The notes under the pieces are model-generated. The model was not told the DNA's origin, made no database searches, and was given only the letters and a program-made list of their open reading frames with translations. Shown here piece after piece: positions 38,113-47,425 of a DNA stretch of 64,000 nt. Source of the DNA: Rhodanobacter sp. C01. GTDB taxonomy: Bacteria > Pseudomonadota > Gammaproteobacteria > Xanthomonadales > Rhodanobacteraceae. How positions within the stretch are numbered: the stretch's first letter is position 1; every line of letters starts with the position of its first letter. The DNA lies in contig NZ_MUNR01000014.1 in the NCBI RefSeq assembly GCF_002001045.1, positions 682,001-746,000 on the forward strand, written 5' to 3'. The translations under genes were made by a program, and so were the position numbers.

Positions 38113-39843
38113 ATGGGAATCAGCAACGTTGCCGATGTACTGGTCGAAACCCTCGTCCAGGCCGGGGTGAAGCGCATCCACGGACTGGTCGGCGACAGCC
38201 TCAACGGCATCACCGAATCGTTGCGTCAGCGCAAGGACATCAGCTGGTTTCACTATCGGCATGAAGAGGCCGCGGCCTTCGCCGCCAGCGCCGAGTCGCA
38301 ATTGACCGGCGAGCTGGCCGTTTGTGCAGGCTCCTGCGGACCGGGCAACCTGCACCTGATCAACGGGCTGTATGACGCGCAGCGCACGCGTACCCCGGTG
38401 CTGGCCATCGCCGCGCATATTCCTTCCGTGGAAATCGGCAGCGACTATTTTCAGGAAACCCACCCGCAGAACCTCTTCCAGGAATGCAGCCACTACTGCG
38501 AACTGGTCAGCGACGCTTCGCAGATCCATCGCGCCGCGGCCATCGCGATCCGCACAGCGATCGCCAAGCGTGGCGTGGCGGTCCTGGTGATACCCGGCGA
38601 TGTCGCCCTGTCGGCCGCTTCCGGTCCGGTGGTTTCCACCGCCGGCCTGCTGGCGCCAGCACCACAGGTTACGCCGCCACCCGCACAACTAGATCAGCTG
38701 GCTCAGTTGCTCGGCAGCGGCCGCAAGGTCACCTTGTTCTGCGGTCGCGGTTGCGCGGGGGCGCACGATGCGGTGATCCGTCTGGCGGAAATGCTGAAGG
38801 CACCGGTCGTGCACGCGTTGGGTGGCAAGGAATACGTCGAGTGGGACAACCCCTACGACGTCGGCATGACCGGCCTGATCGGCTTCAGCTCCGGCTACGA
38901 AGCGATGATGGATTGCGACACGCTGTTGCTGCTCGGCACCGATTTTCCGTACCGGCAGTTCTTTCCCAGCGATGCGAAGATCTGCCAGATCGACTTGCGT
39001 GCCGAAAATCTGGGGCGCCGCTGTCACCTCGACATGGGCCTGGTCGGTGACGTCAACGCCACCATCGAGGCGTTGTTGCCGCGCCTGAAACCCGCCACGG
39101 ATGATAGCCATCTCAAGAACAGCCTGGCCAACTATCGCAAGGCACGCGAAGGCCTCAACGACCTGGCTACCGGCAAAGCCGGCAACAAACCGATTCACCC
39201 GCAGTACGTCGCCAAGGTGGTCAGTGACGCAGCCAGCGACGATGCCGTGTTCACCTGTGACGTCGGCACTCCCACGATCTGGGCTGCACGCTATCTGCAG
39301 ATGAACGGCCGTCGCCGCCTGCTCGGTTCGTTCGTGCACGGCTCGATGGCCAATGCGATGCCGCAGGCAATCGGTGCGCAGACCGCGTATCCCAAGCGAC
39401 AAGTGGTCAGCCTGTCCGGTGACGGCGGCTTCACCATGCTGATGGGGGATCTGCTGACTCTGGTGCAGCACAAGCTGCCAGTGAAGATCGTGGTGTTCAA
39501 CAACGGCACCCTGGGTTTCGTGGAACTGGAGATGAAGGCCTCCGGCTTCCTGCCGGTGGGCGTGTCCCTGGACAATCCGGACTTCGCTGCCGTGGCGCGT
39601 GCCGCCGGTATCTATGGTGTGCGCGTGGAAGATCCGGGCGATCTGGAAAAGGCAGTACGCGATGCCTTTGCCCACGACGGCCCGGCTCTCGTCGACGTGG
39701 TGACCAATCGACAGGAGTTGTCGATGCCGCCGAAGATCCAGCTCGAGCAGATGAAGGGTTTCAGTCTGTGGGCGTTGCGGACGGTGATGAATGGGCGCGG
39801 TGATGAATTGATCGAACTGGCGCGCAGCAATCTGCTGCGCTGA
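38113..39843 (+). CDS. poxB: Ubiquinone-dependent pyruvate dehydrogenase (pyruvate oxidase)
   Basis: A 576-residue TPP enzyme with the three-domain PoxB layout. The active-site [17 protein letters not shown] region, [19 protein letters not shown], and the TPP/Mg motif [10 protein letters not shown]...NNGTLGFVE are intact. It converts pyruvate to acetate and CO2 and passes electrons to ubiquinone. The C-terminal ~25 residues that bind membrane in E. coli PoxB are replaced by a tail ending [14 protein letters not shown] precedes the ATG. It is apparently its own unit. Confidence 0.9.
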   Translation: MGISNVADVLVETLVQAGVKRIHGLVGDSLNGITESLRQRKDISWFHYRHEEAAAFAASAESQLTGELAVCAGSCGPGNLHLINGLYDAQRTRTPVLAIAAHIPSVEIGSDYFQETHPQNLFQECSHYCELVSDASQIHRAAAIAIRTAIAKRGVAVLVIPGDVALSAASGPVVSTAGLLAPAPQVTPPPAQLDQLAQLLGSGRKVTLFCGRGCAGAHDAVIRLAEMLKAPVVHALGGKEYVEWDNPYDVGMTGLIGFSSGYEAMMDCDTLLLLGTDFPYRQFFPSDAKICQIDLRAENLGRRCHLDMGLVGDVNATIEALLPRLKPATDDSHLKNSLANYRKAREGLNDLATGKAGNKPIHPQYVAKVVSDAASDDAVFTCDVGTPTIWAARYLQMNGRRRLLGSFVHGSMANAMPQAIGAQTAYPKRQVVSLSGDGGFTMLMGDLLTLVQHKLPVKIVVFNNGTLGFVELEMKASGFLPVGVSLDNPDFAAVARAAGIYGVRVEDPGDLEKAVRDAFAHDGPALVDVVTNRQELSMPPKIQLEQMKGFSLWALRTVMNGRGDELIELARSNLLR

Positions 39844-40488
39844 GCTGATTACGCACCCGCAATGCTCAGCTTGGTTTTTGCTTGATCCAAAGCAAAGGGC
39901 TTTCGTGCTCCTGCGGAGCCCGAGTTACTTTTCTCTTGCGTGGCCAAGAGAAAAATAACCAAAAGAGAAGGCCACCCCGCTTGGCGCTTGCCGGCCATCC
40001 ATGCCCGGCAAGTCCGGTGAGCCGGGGCCGGGCTTTTCGACAGCACATCCCTGTGCAGACGAAAAGGAATCGGCATCCTGCCGATTCCCCCTGCGGGGCC
40101 TGTCGTCCCCGACTCATCGCCGCACAGGGGCCCGGGTAGAGCAGTGGGCCATCGTGGCCCGCACTCGTTGAAAGGCTGAAAGCTCAGAAGCCACTGCAAG
40201 AGCTAAGCATCGCTCTCCCGTGGCTTCGGTTTTCCTCCGCTTTTGATCTGGCACTTCTAAAAAGTACGCACAGGATGCGCGTCGCTCTACCCGGAGCCCC
40301 TCTGAAGCGGCGGGCGGGTGGAGGAAAGCCCGCAAGGCGCGTAAGCGGGGTGTCGTTTTCTCTTGGGTACTTCTCTTTTGGACAAGCAAAAGAGAAGTAC
40401 CTCGCCCTTCGAAGGAGGGTGAAAGCTCTGCTTCAAATCACCCAACCCAGAGCAAATCATCGCGGCTGAAGCCGCTCCAACAAAGAAG
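39844..40488. repeat. Gene-poor block of hairpins and repeat remnants
   Basis: No supported gene. Two similar hairpins with a TACTTTTCTCTTG-like arm lie at 39924-39959 (15-bp arms, one mismatch) and 40367-40400 (perfect 14-bp arms). Between them is GC-rich sequence with many short inverted repeats. A half REP site (ATCGCGGCTGAAGCCGCTCC) is at 40459-40478. From memory, similar intergenic modules recur in Xanthomonadales genomes; copy number here cannot be tested. Confidence 0.55.
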
Positions 40489-41739
40489 CTACGCGTGAGC
40501 CCGTTTCTCGATATTCGGCAGAAACACCGTAATCAACCCCATCAACGGCAGATACGCGCACAGCCGGTAGACGTACTCGATGCCATGCGCATCGGCCAGT
40601 CCGCCGAGCACTGCGGCGCCAATGCCACCCATGCCAAACGCGAAGCCGAAGAACAGCCCCGAGATCATGCCGACCCGGCCCGGAATCAGCTCCTGCGCGT
40701 AAACCAGGATCGCCGAGAACGCCGAAGCGAGGATCAGACCAATGATCACCGTCAGCACGCCAGTCCACATCAGGTTCGCGTGCGGCAGCAGCAGGGTGAA
40801 CGGTGCTACGCCGAGGATCGATACCCAGATCACCCACTTGCGCCCGATCCGGTCGCCGATCGGGCCACCGATCAGCGAGCCGGCAGCCACCGCGAACAGG
40901 AACACGAACAGGTGTACCTGCGCGCTCTGCACCGACACGCCGAACTTGTGGATCAGGTAGAAGGTGTAATAGCTGCTGAGACTGGCCAGATAGAAATACT
41001 TGGAGAAGATCAGCAGGCCGAGGATCGCCAGTGCACCGATGATCTGGTGACGCGACAGCGCCACGACCGTCAGGTGCCGCGCCGCCGACTTGCTGCGCGC
41101 GACATGATGCTGCGCATACCAGCGGCCGACCTGCAGCAGCACCACGATCGCCAGCAGCGCCGCCAGCGAGAACCACGCCACGCTGCCGCGCCCGTGCGGC
41201 ACGATGATCCACGCGGCCAGCAACGGCCCCAGCGACGAGCCGGTGTTGCCGCCGACCTGGAACAGCGATTGCGCCAGGCCATGCCGGCCGCCCGACGCCA
41301 TTCGCGCCACTCGCGAGGATTCCGGATGGAATACCGACGACCCGGTGCCGACCAGTGCAGCGGCGACCAGCAGGATCGGGAAGTTCGGCGCCACCGCCAG
41401 CAACAACAGGCCGCACAGGGTGAAGCCCATGCCCACCGGCAGCGAGTACGGCATCGGCCGGCGGTCGGTGACCATGCCGACCAGCGGCTGCAGCATCGAG
41501 GCGGTGAGCTGATAGGTCAGGGTGATCAATCCGACCTGGGCAAAGCTCAGGTGGAAGTCGCTTTTCAGGATCGGATAGATCGCCAGGATCAGCGACTGGA
41601 TCATGTCGTTGAGCATGTGCGCGAAGCTGATGCCGCCCAGCACGCCGAAGGCGGTGCCTTCGTTGTGGTGCGAAGAAGTCGTCACCGGCGGGGCCATCGG
41701 CTGAACCTGCAGGCTCGCCTCGTCGACGCGGGTATCCAT
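40489..41739 (-). CDS. MFS transporter, fosmidomycin-resistance (Fsr) type
   Basis: A 416-residue protein with about 12 membrane segments. The N-terminal GGISFAHMLNDMIQSLILAI, LITLTYQLTASMLQPLVGM and VGTGSSVFHPESSRVARMAS segments are characteristic of the Fsr group of drug/proton antiporters. The central loop (~205-225) is basic. It is divergent from the AraC gene (about 130 bases between starts), which probably regulates it. Actual substrates are unknown. Confidence 0.88.
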   Translation of the reverse strand: MDTRVDEASLQVQPMAPPVTTSSHHNEGTAFGVLGGISFAHMLNDMIQSLILAIYPILKSDFHLSFAQVGLITLTYQLTASMLQPLVGMVTDRRPMPYSLPVGMGFTLCGLLLLAVAPNFPILLVAAALVGTGSSVFHPESSRVARMASGGRHGLAQSLFQVGGNTGSSLGPLLAAWIIVPHGRGSVAWFSLAALLAIVVLLQVGRWYAQHHVARSKSAARHLTVVALSRHQIIGALAILGLLIFSKYFYLASLSSYYTFYLIHKFGVSVQSAQVHLFVFLFAVAAGSLIGGPIGDRIGRKWVIWVSILGVAPFTLLLPHANLMWTGVLTVIIGLILASAFSAILVYAQELIPGRVGMISGLFFGFAFGMGGIGAAVLGGLADAHGIEYVYRLCAYLPLMGLITVFLPNIEKRAHA

Positions 41740-41870
41740 GGAAAATTCTCGGGGATGGGGAAGGGGTGGCGCATTGCATCGCCAAGGGCATCACTTTAGA
41801 GTGGCTGGCGTCGGCCCGCATGCATTGGTGGGTCAGCTTCTGTCGAATTCGGGCCAAATCGCTGCTCATC

Positions 41871-42671
41871 ATGCGCAACGCACGTGTCACCCATTACGAA
41901 GACACCCCGCGCGATGTCGTCACCACCGGCAACGACTATCCGCCGCATTACGTCCTGCCACGCCACGCCCACAAGCGCGGCCAGCTGCTGTATGCCGCAA
42001 CCGGCGTGGTTACGGTGATCACCGACGAGGGCAGCTGGGTGGTGCCGCCGCGCCGCGCGCTGTGGATTCCGGCCGGCGTCGCGCACGAGGTGCACATGAG
42101 TGGCGTGGTATCCACCCGCAGCGCCTATGTGCGGGACGAGGCTTCGGCGCAGTTGCCGCGGCATTGCCGGGTGATCGGTGTGTCGTTGCTGCTGCACGCC
42201 TTGTTGCTTGAAGCGGTGGATCTGCCAGCCGAGTACGCGCTGGACGGCCGCGATGGCCGGGTGATGGCATTGCTGCTGGACGAGATCGCCGCGATGCCCG
42301 CACTGGCGCTGAACACGCCGTTGCCGCGCGACCCGAGGCTGACCCGTCTGTGCCGCGCCCTGATGGCGGCGCCGGCGCTGGAGATCGACATCGACGCGAT
42401 GGCGCACAAGGCAGGCATGAGTCGGCGCAGCTTTACCCGGCTGTTTCGCCAGCAGACCGGCATGAGTTTCAGCGCATGGCGGCAGCAGGCCTGTCTGCTG
42501 GTGGCACTGACCCGGCTGGGCAGTGGCGAATCGATCACCCAGGTAGCCGTCGATCTGGGCTACAGCAGCGCCAGCGCGTTCACGGCGGCGTTCCGGCGGG
42601 TGCTCGGTGCTGCGCCCAGCCGTTATCTGGCATCGCACGAACGCATCGATCGCAGCGTGGTCGATGCATGA
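41871..42671 (+). CDS. AraC family transcriptional regulator
   Basis: A 266-residue regulator: an N-terminal cupin (~15-90, RHAHKRGQLLYAATGVVTV, ALWIPAGVAHEV) and two C-terminal helix-turn-helix motifs (IDAMAHKAGMSRRSFTRLF and ITQVAVDLGYSSASAFTAAF). It resembles regulators found divergent from Fsr/MFS exporters, as here. The ATG at 41871 begins the conserved part; an in-frame ATG at 41766 is less likely. Confidence 0.9.
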   Translation: MRNARVTHYEDTPRDVVTTGNDYPPHYVLPRHAHKRGQLLYAATGVVTVITDEGSWVVPPRRALWIPAGVAHEVHMSGVVSTRSAYVRDEASAQLPRHCRVIGVSLLLHALLLEAVDLPAEYALDGRDGRVMALLLDEIAAMPALALNTPLPRDPRLTRLCRALMAAPALEIDIDAMAHKAGMSRRSFTRLFRQQTGMSFSAWRQQACLLVALTRLGSGESITQVAVDLGYSSASAFTAAFRRVLGAAPSRYLASHERIDRSVVDA

Positions 42672-42862
42672 ACCACCGGCTGTCTGGTCGCCACATGACG
42701 TGGCTACGGTCACTGGTATGTCAAAGTCGGGTGGCAAGCTGGGTTGGCCGCGTCTGGCCCTGTCACATCCCCACTGCCATGCCGGCACGGGGTTACCATG
42801 TCGATTCTTGTGACAGTTCCCGGGCTGCGCGATCTCTCTGACCGGATCATGGATTTGCACCA

Positions 42863-45028
42863 ATGAACAGCCGCATCATCCGCGAGACCCTGCCGCCAGA
42901 CGCCTCCGTGCCAGCCGCCAACGATGCATTGCCATCCGCGACGCCGCCGACGGTGGATCTGGGTGACAGCCGGTTGTACATCCATCGCGAACTGTCCCAG
43001 CTGCAGTTCAATATCCGCGTGCTCGACCAGGCGCTGGATGAGCGCACGCCGCTGCTGGAGCGGTTGAAGTTCCTGCTGATCTTCTCGCGCAACATGGACG
43101 AGTTCTTCGAGATCCGCGTGGCCGGGCTGAAAGGCCAGATCGCACTGGATCACGAGCTGATCGGTCCGGATGGCATTCCGCCGCGCCGCGCGCTGGCCGA
43201 GATCAGCGAGATCGCGCACAAGCAGATCGAACGGCAGTACGCGATCCTCAACGAACGCATCCTGCCGGAGCTGGCCGGGCAGGGCATTCGCATCGTCCGC
43301 CGCACGCAGTGGACGCACCGGCAGAAGCTGTGGGTGCGCCGCTATTTCCGCGAGGAAGTAGCACCGCTGATCACGCCGATCGGCCTGGATCCGACCCATC
43401 CATTCCCGCTGCTGGTCAACAAGAGTCTGAACTTCATCGTGCGGCTGGATGGTATCGATGCGTTCGGCCGCGACTCCGGCCTGGCGATCGTGCCGGCGCC
43501 GCGCGTGCTGCCGCGGCTGATCCGCATGCCGCTGGAAATCTGCGAGGGCGGTGACAACTACGTGCTGTTGTCCTCGATGATTCATGCCCACGCCGAGGAG
43601 CTGTTTCCCGGCATGACGGTGCTCGGCTGCTACCAGTTCCGGCTGACCCGCAACGCCGACCTCACGCTCGATCCCGAGGACGTCGAGGACCTGGCGCTGG
43701 CCTTGCGCGGCGAACTTTACTCACGTCGCTTCGGCGACGCGGTGCGGCTGGAAGTGGCCGACAACTGCCCCAAGGACCTGACCGATTATCTGCTCAAGCA
43801 GTTCGGCCTCAACGAATCGGAATTGTACGAAGTGAACGGTCCGGTCAACCTGGCGCGGCTGTTCCGCATCGCCAGCGAGGCGGGCTATCCGCAGTTGCAA
43901 TACCCCTCGTTCACGCCGGCGCTGCCGAAGTCGCTCAAGCACGCCGAAGACCTGTTCCAGGTGATCGGCAAGCAGGACGTGCTGCTGCTGCATCCGTACG
44001 AATCGTTTTCGCCGGTGGTCGACTTGCTGCGCCAGGCAGCGAAGGACCCGCAGGTGCTGGCGATCAAGCAGACGCTGTATCGCACCAACGCGAACTCGGA
44101 AATCGTCGATGCCCTGGTCGACGCGGCGCGCGCCGGCAAGGAAGTGACGGCCGTGGTCGAGTTGCGCGCACGCTTCGACGAAGAATCGAACCTCTCGCTC
44201 GCCTCACGGCTGCAGCAGGCCGGGGCGATGGTGATCTATGGCGTGGTGGGCATCAAGACGCACGCCAAGCTGATGCTGATCCAGCGCCGCGAAGGCACCG
44301 AACTGGTGCGCTACGCGCATCTGGGCACTGGCAACTACCACACCGGCAACGCGCGCCTGTACACCGACTACAGTCTGCTCACCTCCGACGAGGCCTTGTG
44401 CGAGGACGTGCACAAGCTGTTCAGCCAGCTCACCGGCATGGGCAAGGTGTTGCGCATGAAGAAGTTGCTGCATGCACCGTTCACGCTGAAGAAGGCCCTG
44501 CTCGAGCTGATCGCGCGCGAGACTGCGCACGCCACTGCCGGCAAGCCGGCGCAGATCATCATCAAGGTCAACGCGCTGACCGAACCGAAAGTGATCCGTG
44601 CGTTGTACAAGGCCAGCATCGCCGGCGTGCACGTCGAGCTGATCGTGCGCGGCGTCTGCTGCCTGCGCCCCGGCGTGGAAGGCGTCTCCGAGAACATCCG
44701 CGTGCGTTCGATCATCGGACGCTTCCTCGAACATAGCCGCGCCTACTGGTTTGCCAACGACGGCGACCCGCAGTTGTATCTGGCCAGTGCCGATCTGATG
44801 GAACGCAACCTGGATCGCCGCGTCGAATCCGCGTTCCCGCTTGAAGGCAAGAAACTGCAGCAGCGCGTACGCAATACACTGGATCTCTATCTCGGCGACA
44901 ACACCAGCGCATTGCTGCTGCAGCCTGACGGCCAGTACCTGCGTGCGCCCGTGGCCAGCGGCGAGCCCGCCCGCAACGTGCAGGCCGAGTTGCTGGAGAA
45001 GCTGTGCGGGGTGGCCGCCAAGCCCTAG
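42863..45028 (+). CDS. ppk1: Polyphosphate kinase 1
   Basis: A 721-residue PPK1 with the N, H, C1 and C2 domains. Landmarks are YIHRELSQLQFNIRVLDQA, SRNMDEFFEIRVAGLKGQ, the phosphorylated His467 in GVVGIKTHAKLML, YAHLGTGNYHTGNARLYTD, and NRRVES-like DRRVESAFPLEG near the end. It reversibly polymerises the gamma-phosphate of ATP into polyphosphate. The ribosome site is weak. The stop (45028) marks the distal boundary of the integron array. Confidence 0.95.
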   Translation: MNSRIIRETLPPDASVPAANDALPSATPPTVDLGDSRLYIHRELSQLQFNIRVLDQALDERTPLLERLKFLLIFSRNMDEFFEIRVAGLKGQIALDHELIGPDGIPPRRALAEISEIAHKQIERQYAILNERILPELAGQGIRIVRRTQWTHRQKLWVRRYFREEVAPLITPIGLDPTHPFPLLVNKSLNFIVRLDGIDAFGRDSGLAIVPAPRVLPRLIRMPLEICEGGDNYVLLSSMIHAHAEELFPGMTVLGCYQFRLTRNADLTLDPEDVEDLALALRGELYSRRFGDAVRLEVADNCPKDLTDYLLKQFGLNESELYEVNGPVNLARLFRIASEAGYPQLQYPSFTPALPKSLKHAEDLFQVIGKQDVLLLHPYESFSPVVDLLRQAAKDPQVLAIKQTLYRTNANSEIVDALVDAARAGKEVTAVVELRARFDEESNLSLASRLQQAGAMVIYGVVGIKTHAKLMLIQRREGTELVRYAHLGTGNYHTGNARLYTDYSLLTSDEALCEDVHKLFSQLTGMGKVLRMKKLLHAPFTLKKALLELIARETAHATAGKPAQIIIKVNALTEPKVIRALYKASIAGVHVELIVRGVCCLRPGVEGVSENIRVRSIIGRFLEHSRAYWFANDGDPQLYLASADLMERNLDRRVESAFPLEGKKLQQRVRNTLDLYLGDNTSALLLQPDGQYLRAPVASGEPARNVQAELLEKLCGVAAKP

Positions 45029-45032
45029 GAAC

Positions 45033-45063
45033 GATCGGTTCGGCTTGAATGAATTGTCAGGTG
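45033..45063 (-). repeat. Truncated attC remnant at the array end
   Basis: Read on the minus strand, CCTGACAATTCATTCAAGCC parallels the first half of the complete attC sites (CCTAACTACTCGTTCAAGGC). The second half is missing; the ppk1 stop codon lies 5 bases away. It marks the old distal end of the array. Confidence 0.55.
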
Positions 45064-45392
45064 TCACCAGCCCGAAGCGGAACCAGGAAATCCGATATCG
45101 GCTCGAGGATCAATTCTGGCAGGCTCTCGGCGATGGATTCGCGCAACTGCTGCCAGGCTTCAGGATCGACAGACGTGCGAGCGAGCCCTTCAGCCTTTGC
45201 AGCAGCGGACGGCCACTGCGTATAGCTGTACCAGATGTTGTCTGGGCCACGGTGCAAGCGCGAACCCAACGAACCTCGCTCGGTCAGTTGTAACTGAGTG
45301 ATTCGCGACCAGGCCTGGACAAAAGTCTCTTCGGACCCAGGATGCAGGCGCCAGCGGTAGATGGCGCAGAACGCGGGACAGTCATCGCTCAT
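45057..45392 (-). CDS. ABM-domain protein, last integron cassette
   Basis: A 111-residue protein that resembles the antibiotic-biosynthesis-monooxygenase (ABM, dimeric alpha-beta barrel) family: FCAIYRWRLHPGSEETFVQAW at the start, GSLGSRLHRGPDNIWYSYTQW in the middle, then a helical end. Such proteins are often small oxygenases or stress proteins; the role is unknown. Its stop lies in the attC remnant, so it is likely the most distal cassette. No attC separates it clearly from the next gene. Confidence 0.7.
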   Translation of the reverse strand: MSDDCPAFCAIYRWRLHPGSEETFVQAWSRITQLQLTERGSLGSRLHRGPDNIWYSYTQWPSAAAKAEGLARTSVDPEAWQQLRESIAESLPELILEPISDFLVPLRAGDT

Positions 45393-45448
45393 ATTTCTCC
45401 CGTCGGTGCGGCAGTCTTGCTGATATCCACCATGGCGAATATCGGTTG

Positions 45449-46117
45449 TCAGGCGTCATTGTGCCCTTGGCGCCGGAGTACAACGTGGGTGGCTTTCCCC
45501 GACGCGACGAACTGAACGCATTCGTATCCCAGGGTGCGCACGTCAATCCCCTCGAACAGTCGCTCTCCACTGCCAAGCAGGACCGGTGAGATAGCGATAT
45601 GCAACTCATCGATGAGGCCTGTACGAAGATATTGCTGGATAGTGTGGACTCCGCCGCCAATGCGCACATCCATTCCGTTGGCTGCGTCGCGTGCCCGGTC
45701 AAGCGCCTCGTGTATACCGCCTGTGACGAAGTGGAATGTCGTTCCACCTTCCATCTGGATGGGCGGGCGCGCGTGATGAGTCAGGATGAAAGCAGGAACG
45801 TGATAGGGCGGGTTGTCCCCCCACCAGCCTTTCCAGTTCATGTCGGGCCAGGAACCGCGAATCGGTCCGAACATGTTTCTTCCGAGAATCCAGGCGCCAA
45901 CATTCTTGAAGCCTCGCGCAGCGAAGTCGTCATCGATTCCCGTTGCGCCATCGTTGGCGCCAAACAGGATCTGTTGGAACGTGCGTGTCGGGACCAACCA
46001 CTGGTGCAAATCTGTTCCGCCCACGCCGAGCGGATTCCCGATGTCCTGATTCGGACCAGCCGCGTATCCGTCAAGCGCGATGGTAAAGCTCTCAACTCGG
46101 ACGCGTGTCATTTTCAT
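45449..46117 (-). CDS. RibD C-terminal / dihydrofolate-reductase-like cassette protein
   Basis: A 222-residue protein of the RibD_C/DHFR-like fold: TIALDGYAAGPNQ near the start, GAWILGRNMFGP, PAFILTHHARPP, the IGGGVHTIQQYL motif and IDELHIAISPVLLGSGERLF. Members are predicted NADPH-dependent reductases; the substrate is unknown. The ATG at 46117 has AAGGAAGG just upstream. The stop reads GCCTGAC, an attC-like inverse core, but the rest of an attC is not visible below it. Confidence 0.8.
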   Translation of the reverse strand: MKMTRVRVESFTIALDGYAAGPNQDIGNPLGVGGTDLHQWLVPTRTFQQILFGANDGATGIDDDFAARGFKNVGAWILGRNMFGPIRGSWPDMNWKGWWGDNPPYHVPAFILTHHARPPIQMEGGTTFHFVTGGIHEALDRARDAANGMDVRIGGGVHTIQQYLRTGLIDELHIAISPVLLGSGERLFEGIDVRTLGYECVQFVASGKATHVVLRRQGHNDA

Positions 46118-46135
46118 GCCTTCCTTTCGATTGAT

Positions 46136-46192
46136 GCCTGACGCTGGAGTCAAGCAATGACGAAGCCGTCCGCCTTGAACGAGATGTTGGGC
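46136..46192 (-). repeat. attC site
   Basis: 57 bases with ends GCCTGAC (46136-46142, plus-strand reading) and GTTGGGC (46186-46192) and the shared CCGTCCGCCTTGAACGA centre. The left arm is altered (CAAGCAATGACG). A second attC end fragment, ending GTTAGGT at about 46209, follows directly. Confidence 0.8.
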
Positions 46193-46258
46193 GGACGCGA
46201 ATGGTTAGGTGGCAAGAGCAAGTGAATGGACTAGGGCGACTTGAAGTTTCCTCCTGCT

Positions 46259-46318
46259 GCCTAACGCGCTAATCAAGCGGACCGCTGTAGCCGGGTCCGC
46301 TTGAAGGAAGGGTTGGGC
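46259..46318 (-). repeat. attC site
   Basis: 60 bases with ends GCCTAAC (46259-46265) and GTTGGGC (46312-46318) and a different stem-loop from the main family. Only 66 bases separate it from the attC at 46136, so no gene fits between. Confidence 0.8.
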
Positions 46319-46366
46319 AGCGGGCGCTTAGATACAGCCGATCTTCAGGCGGATGGATTCTGCCAT

Positions 46367-46735
46367 TCACGCTCCACCCGCGTAGAAATATTCCTCGCGT
46401 ACGATCTTTCCATCCTGAATGGTGAAGAGTCCAACTTCGTCCATCTTCATTCTCCGGCCGGAGGGCTTGTTCGTTACGTCGTATTGAAATCCGACAACGA
46501 ACCTATTGCCATGGGGCCACGGACCCGTGACAGAGGCCGAATGGATTTCGTGATTGGCACGCCACCATTCGCCCTTCGCCTTGATGGCTGCAAGGCCTCT
46601 TGTTTCTTGCTCTGCGCCTGGCATCGTAATCGCTTCTACGCTCACAGCGTCGGAAGCGTACAACGCCTTCGCCTCATCGTTCTTTCCTTGCTTGCAGAGG
46701 TCCACCAGCTTGTTGGCAATATCGAGAGTGTTCAT
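46367..46735 (-). CDS. NTF2-like (SnoaL/ketosteroid-isomerase type) cassette protein
   Basis: A 122-residue protein of the NTF2-like superfamily: N-terminal helices (IANKLVDLCKQGKNDEAKAL) with YASDAVSVEAI, a central WWRANHEIHSASVTGPWP, a FVVGFQYDVTN strand, and GLFTIQDGKIVREEYFY at the end, a typical SnoaL-like close. Catalytic or binding function is unknown. The ATG at 46735 has GGAAGGAA upstream. Its attC is at 46259-46318. Confidence 0.8.
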   Translation of the reverse strand: MNTLDIANKLVDLCKQGKNDEAKALYASDAVSVEAITMPGAEQETRGLAAIKAKGEWWRANHEIHSASVTGPWPHGNRFVVGFQYDVTNKPSGRRMKMDEVGLFTIQDGKIVREEYFYAGGA

Positions 46736-46911
46736 GCGTTTTCCTTCCGGTCGAAGTGAGAGATTCGGGCCTCCAAATTGGAGTGTTGGCCTTGTCCCAA
46801 GCGATTGTTGACGAGTCACGCTGCATCACCATCGACGCGGCGCCGTCAAAGAGTTTCCAGCAGACCTGCTGACAACATGGTGTCAGGAGAGATCAAGACG
46901 AGATGAAAGAC

Positions 46912-46990
46912 GGCTAACGCCTTGTTCTGGCGCCAAAGCGAGTTGGCGCGGTGGTCGTGCAAGCAAGCGTCGTGGCAATGCCCCTTGGTC
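46912..46990 (-). repeat. Divergent attC-like region
   Basis: Minus-strand reading ends in AACAAGGCGTTAGCC, which resembles the right half of an attC (GTTAGCC core), with inverted GGCGCCA elements before it. The left end is not clear. It lies where an attC is expected after the MazG-like gene. Confidence 0.4.
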
Positions 46991-47005
46991 GCTCAGCAAC
47001 AGTTT

Positions 47006-47332
47006 TTATGTTTCGAGTTCCTTGGATACATATTCCATTAGTCCTTTAATATTCTTGGAGAACTCCGCCTCCAGATCAATGCCGCATTTATTGGCAAGAA
47101 CGATAACCGACCACAGACAATCTGATAATTCATGGCCTAGTTTTGATTTGAAATCGTCGATGTTGCGAATACCTGCATTCGCCTGAATCAGTTTTGCCAA
47201 ATCACCGATGTCTCCTACGAATCCGAGCGCCAGTTCTTCCGTGCTCCAAACTCGACCATACAACTTGATTTCGAGCTCCTCATAAAGCTCGTTGAGTTTT
47301 AGCGCGGATTCTTCCAATTCTCTATATTTCAT
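47006..47332 (-). CDS. MazG-like nucleotide pyrophosphohydrolase-domain cassette protein
   Basis: A 108-residue all-helical protein resembling MazG-type NTP pyrophosphohydrolases: ALGFVGDIGDLAKLIQ replaces the usual ExxE(x12)ExxD helix start, and KLGHELSDCLWSVIVLANKC gives the second E/D pair. Some canonical acidic residues look substituted, so activity is uncertain. Base composition is clearly more AT-rich than the rest of the window, suggesting an outside origin. The start is taken at the ATG at 47332; an in-frame extension to 47398 is possible. Confidence 0.65.
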   Translation of the reverse strand: MKYRELEESALKLNELYEELEIKLYGRVWSTEELALGFVGDIGDLAKLIQANAGIRNIDDFKSKLGHELSDCLWSVIVLANKCGIDLEAEFSKNIKGLMEYVSKELET

Positions 47333-47425
47333 GTTTGATCTCAGTGCTGGTGGAAACATGATGCTTGACATGTAGCCTGCGGGGAGACGTTCCCTCAATG
47401 GAAGGTTCAGGCATCAGCTGCGGAG

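Noticed and set aside
42672-42862. Possible Pho box upstream of ppk1
   Set aside because: CTGTCAC-like words occur but not as the paired, correctly spaced repeats needed; not called.
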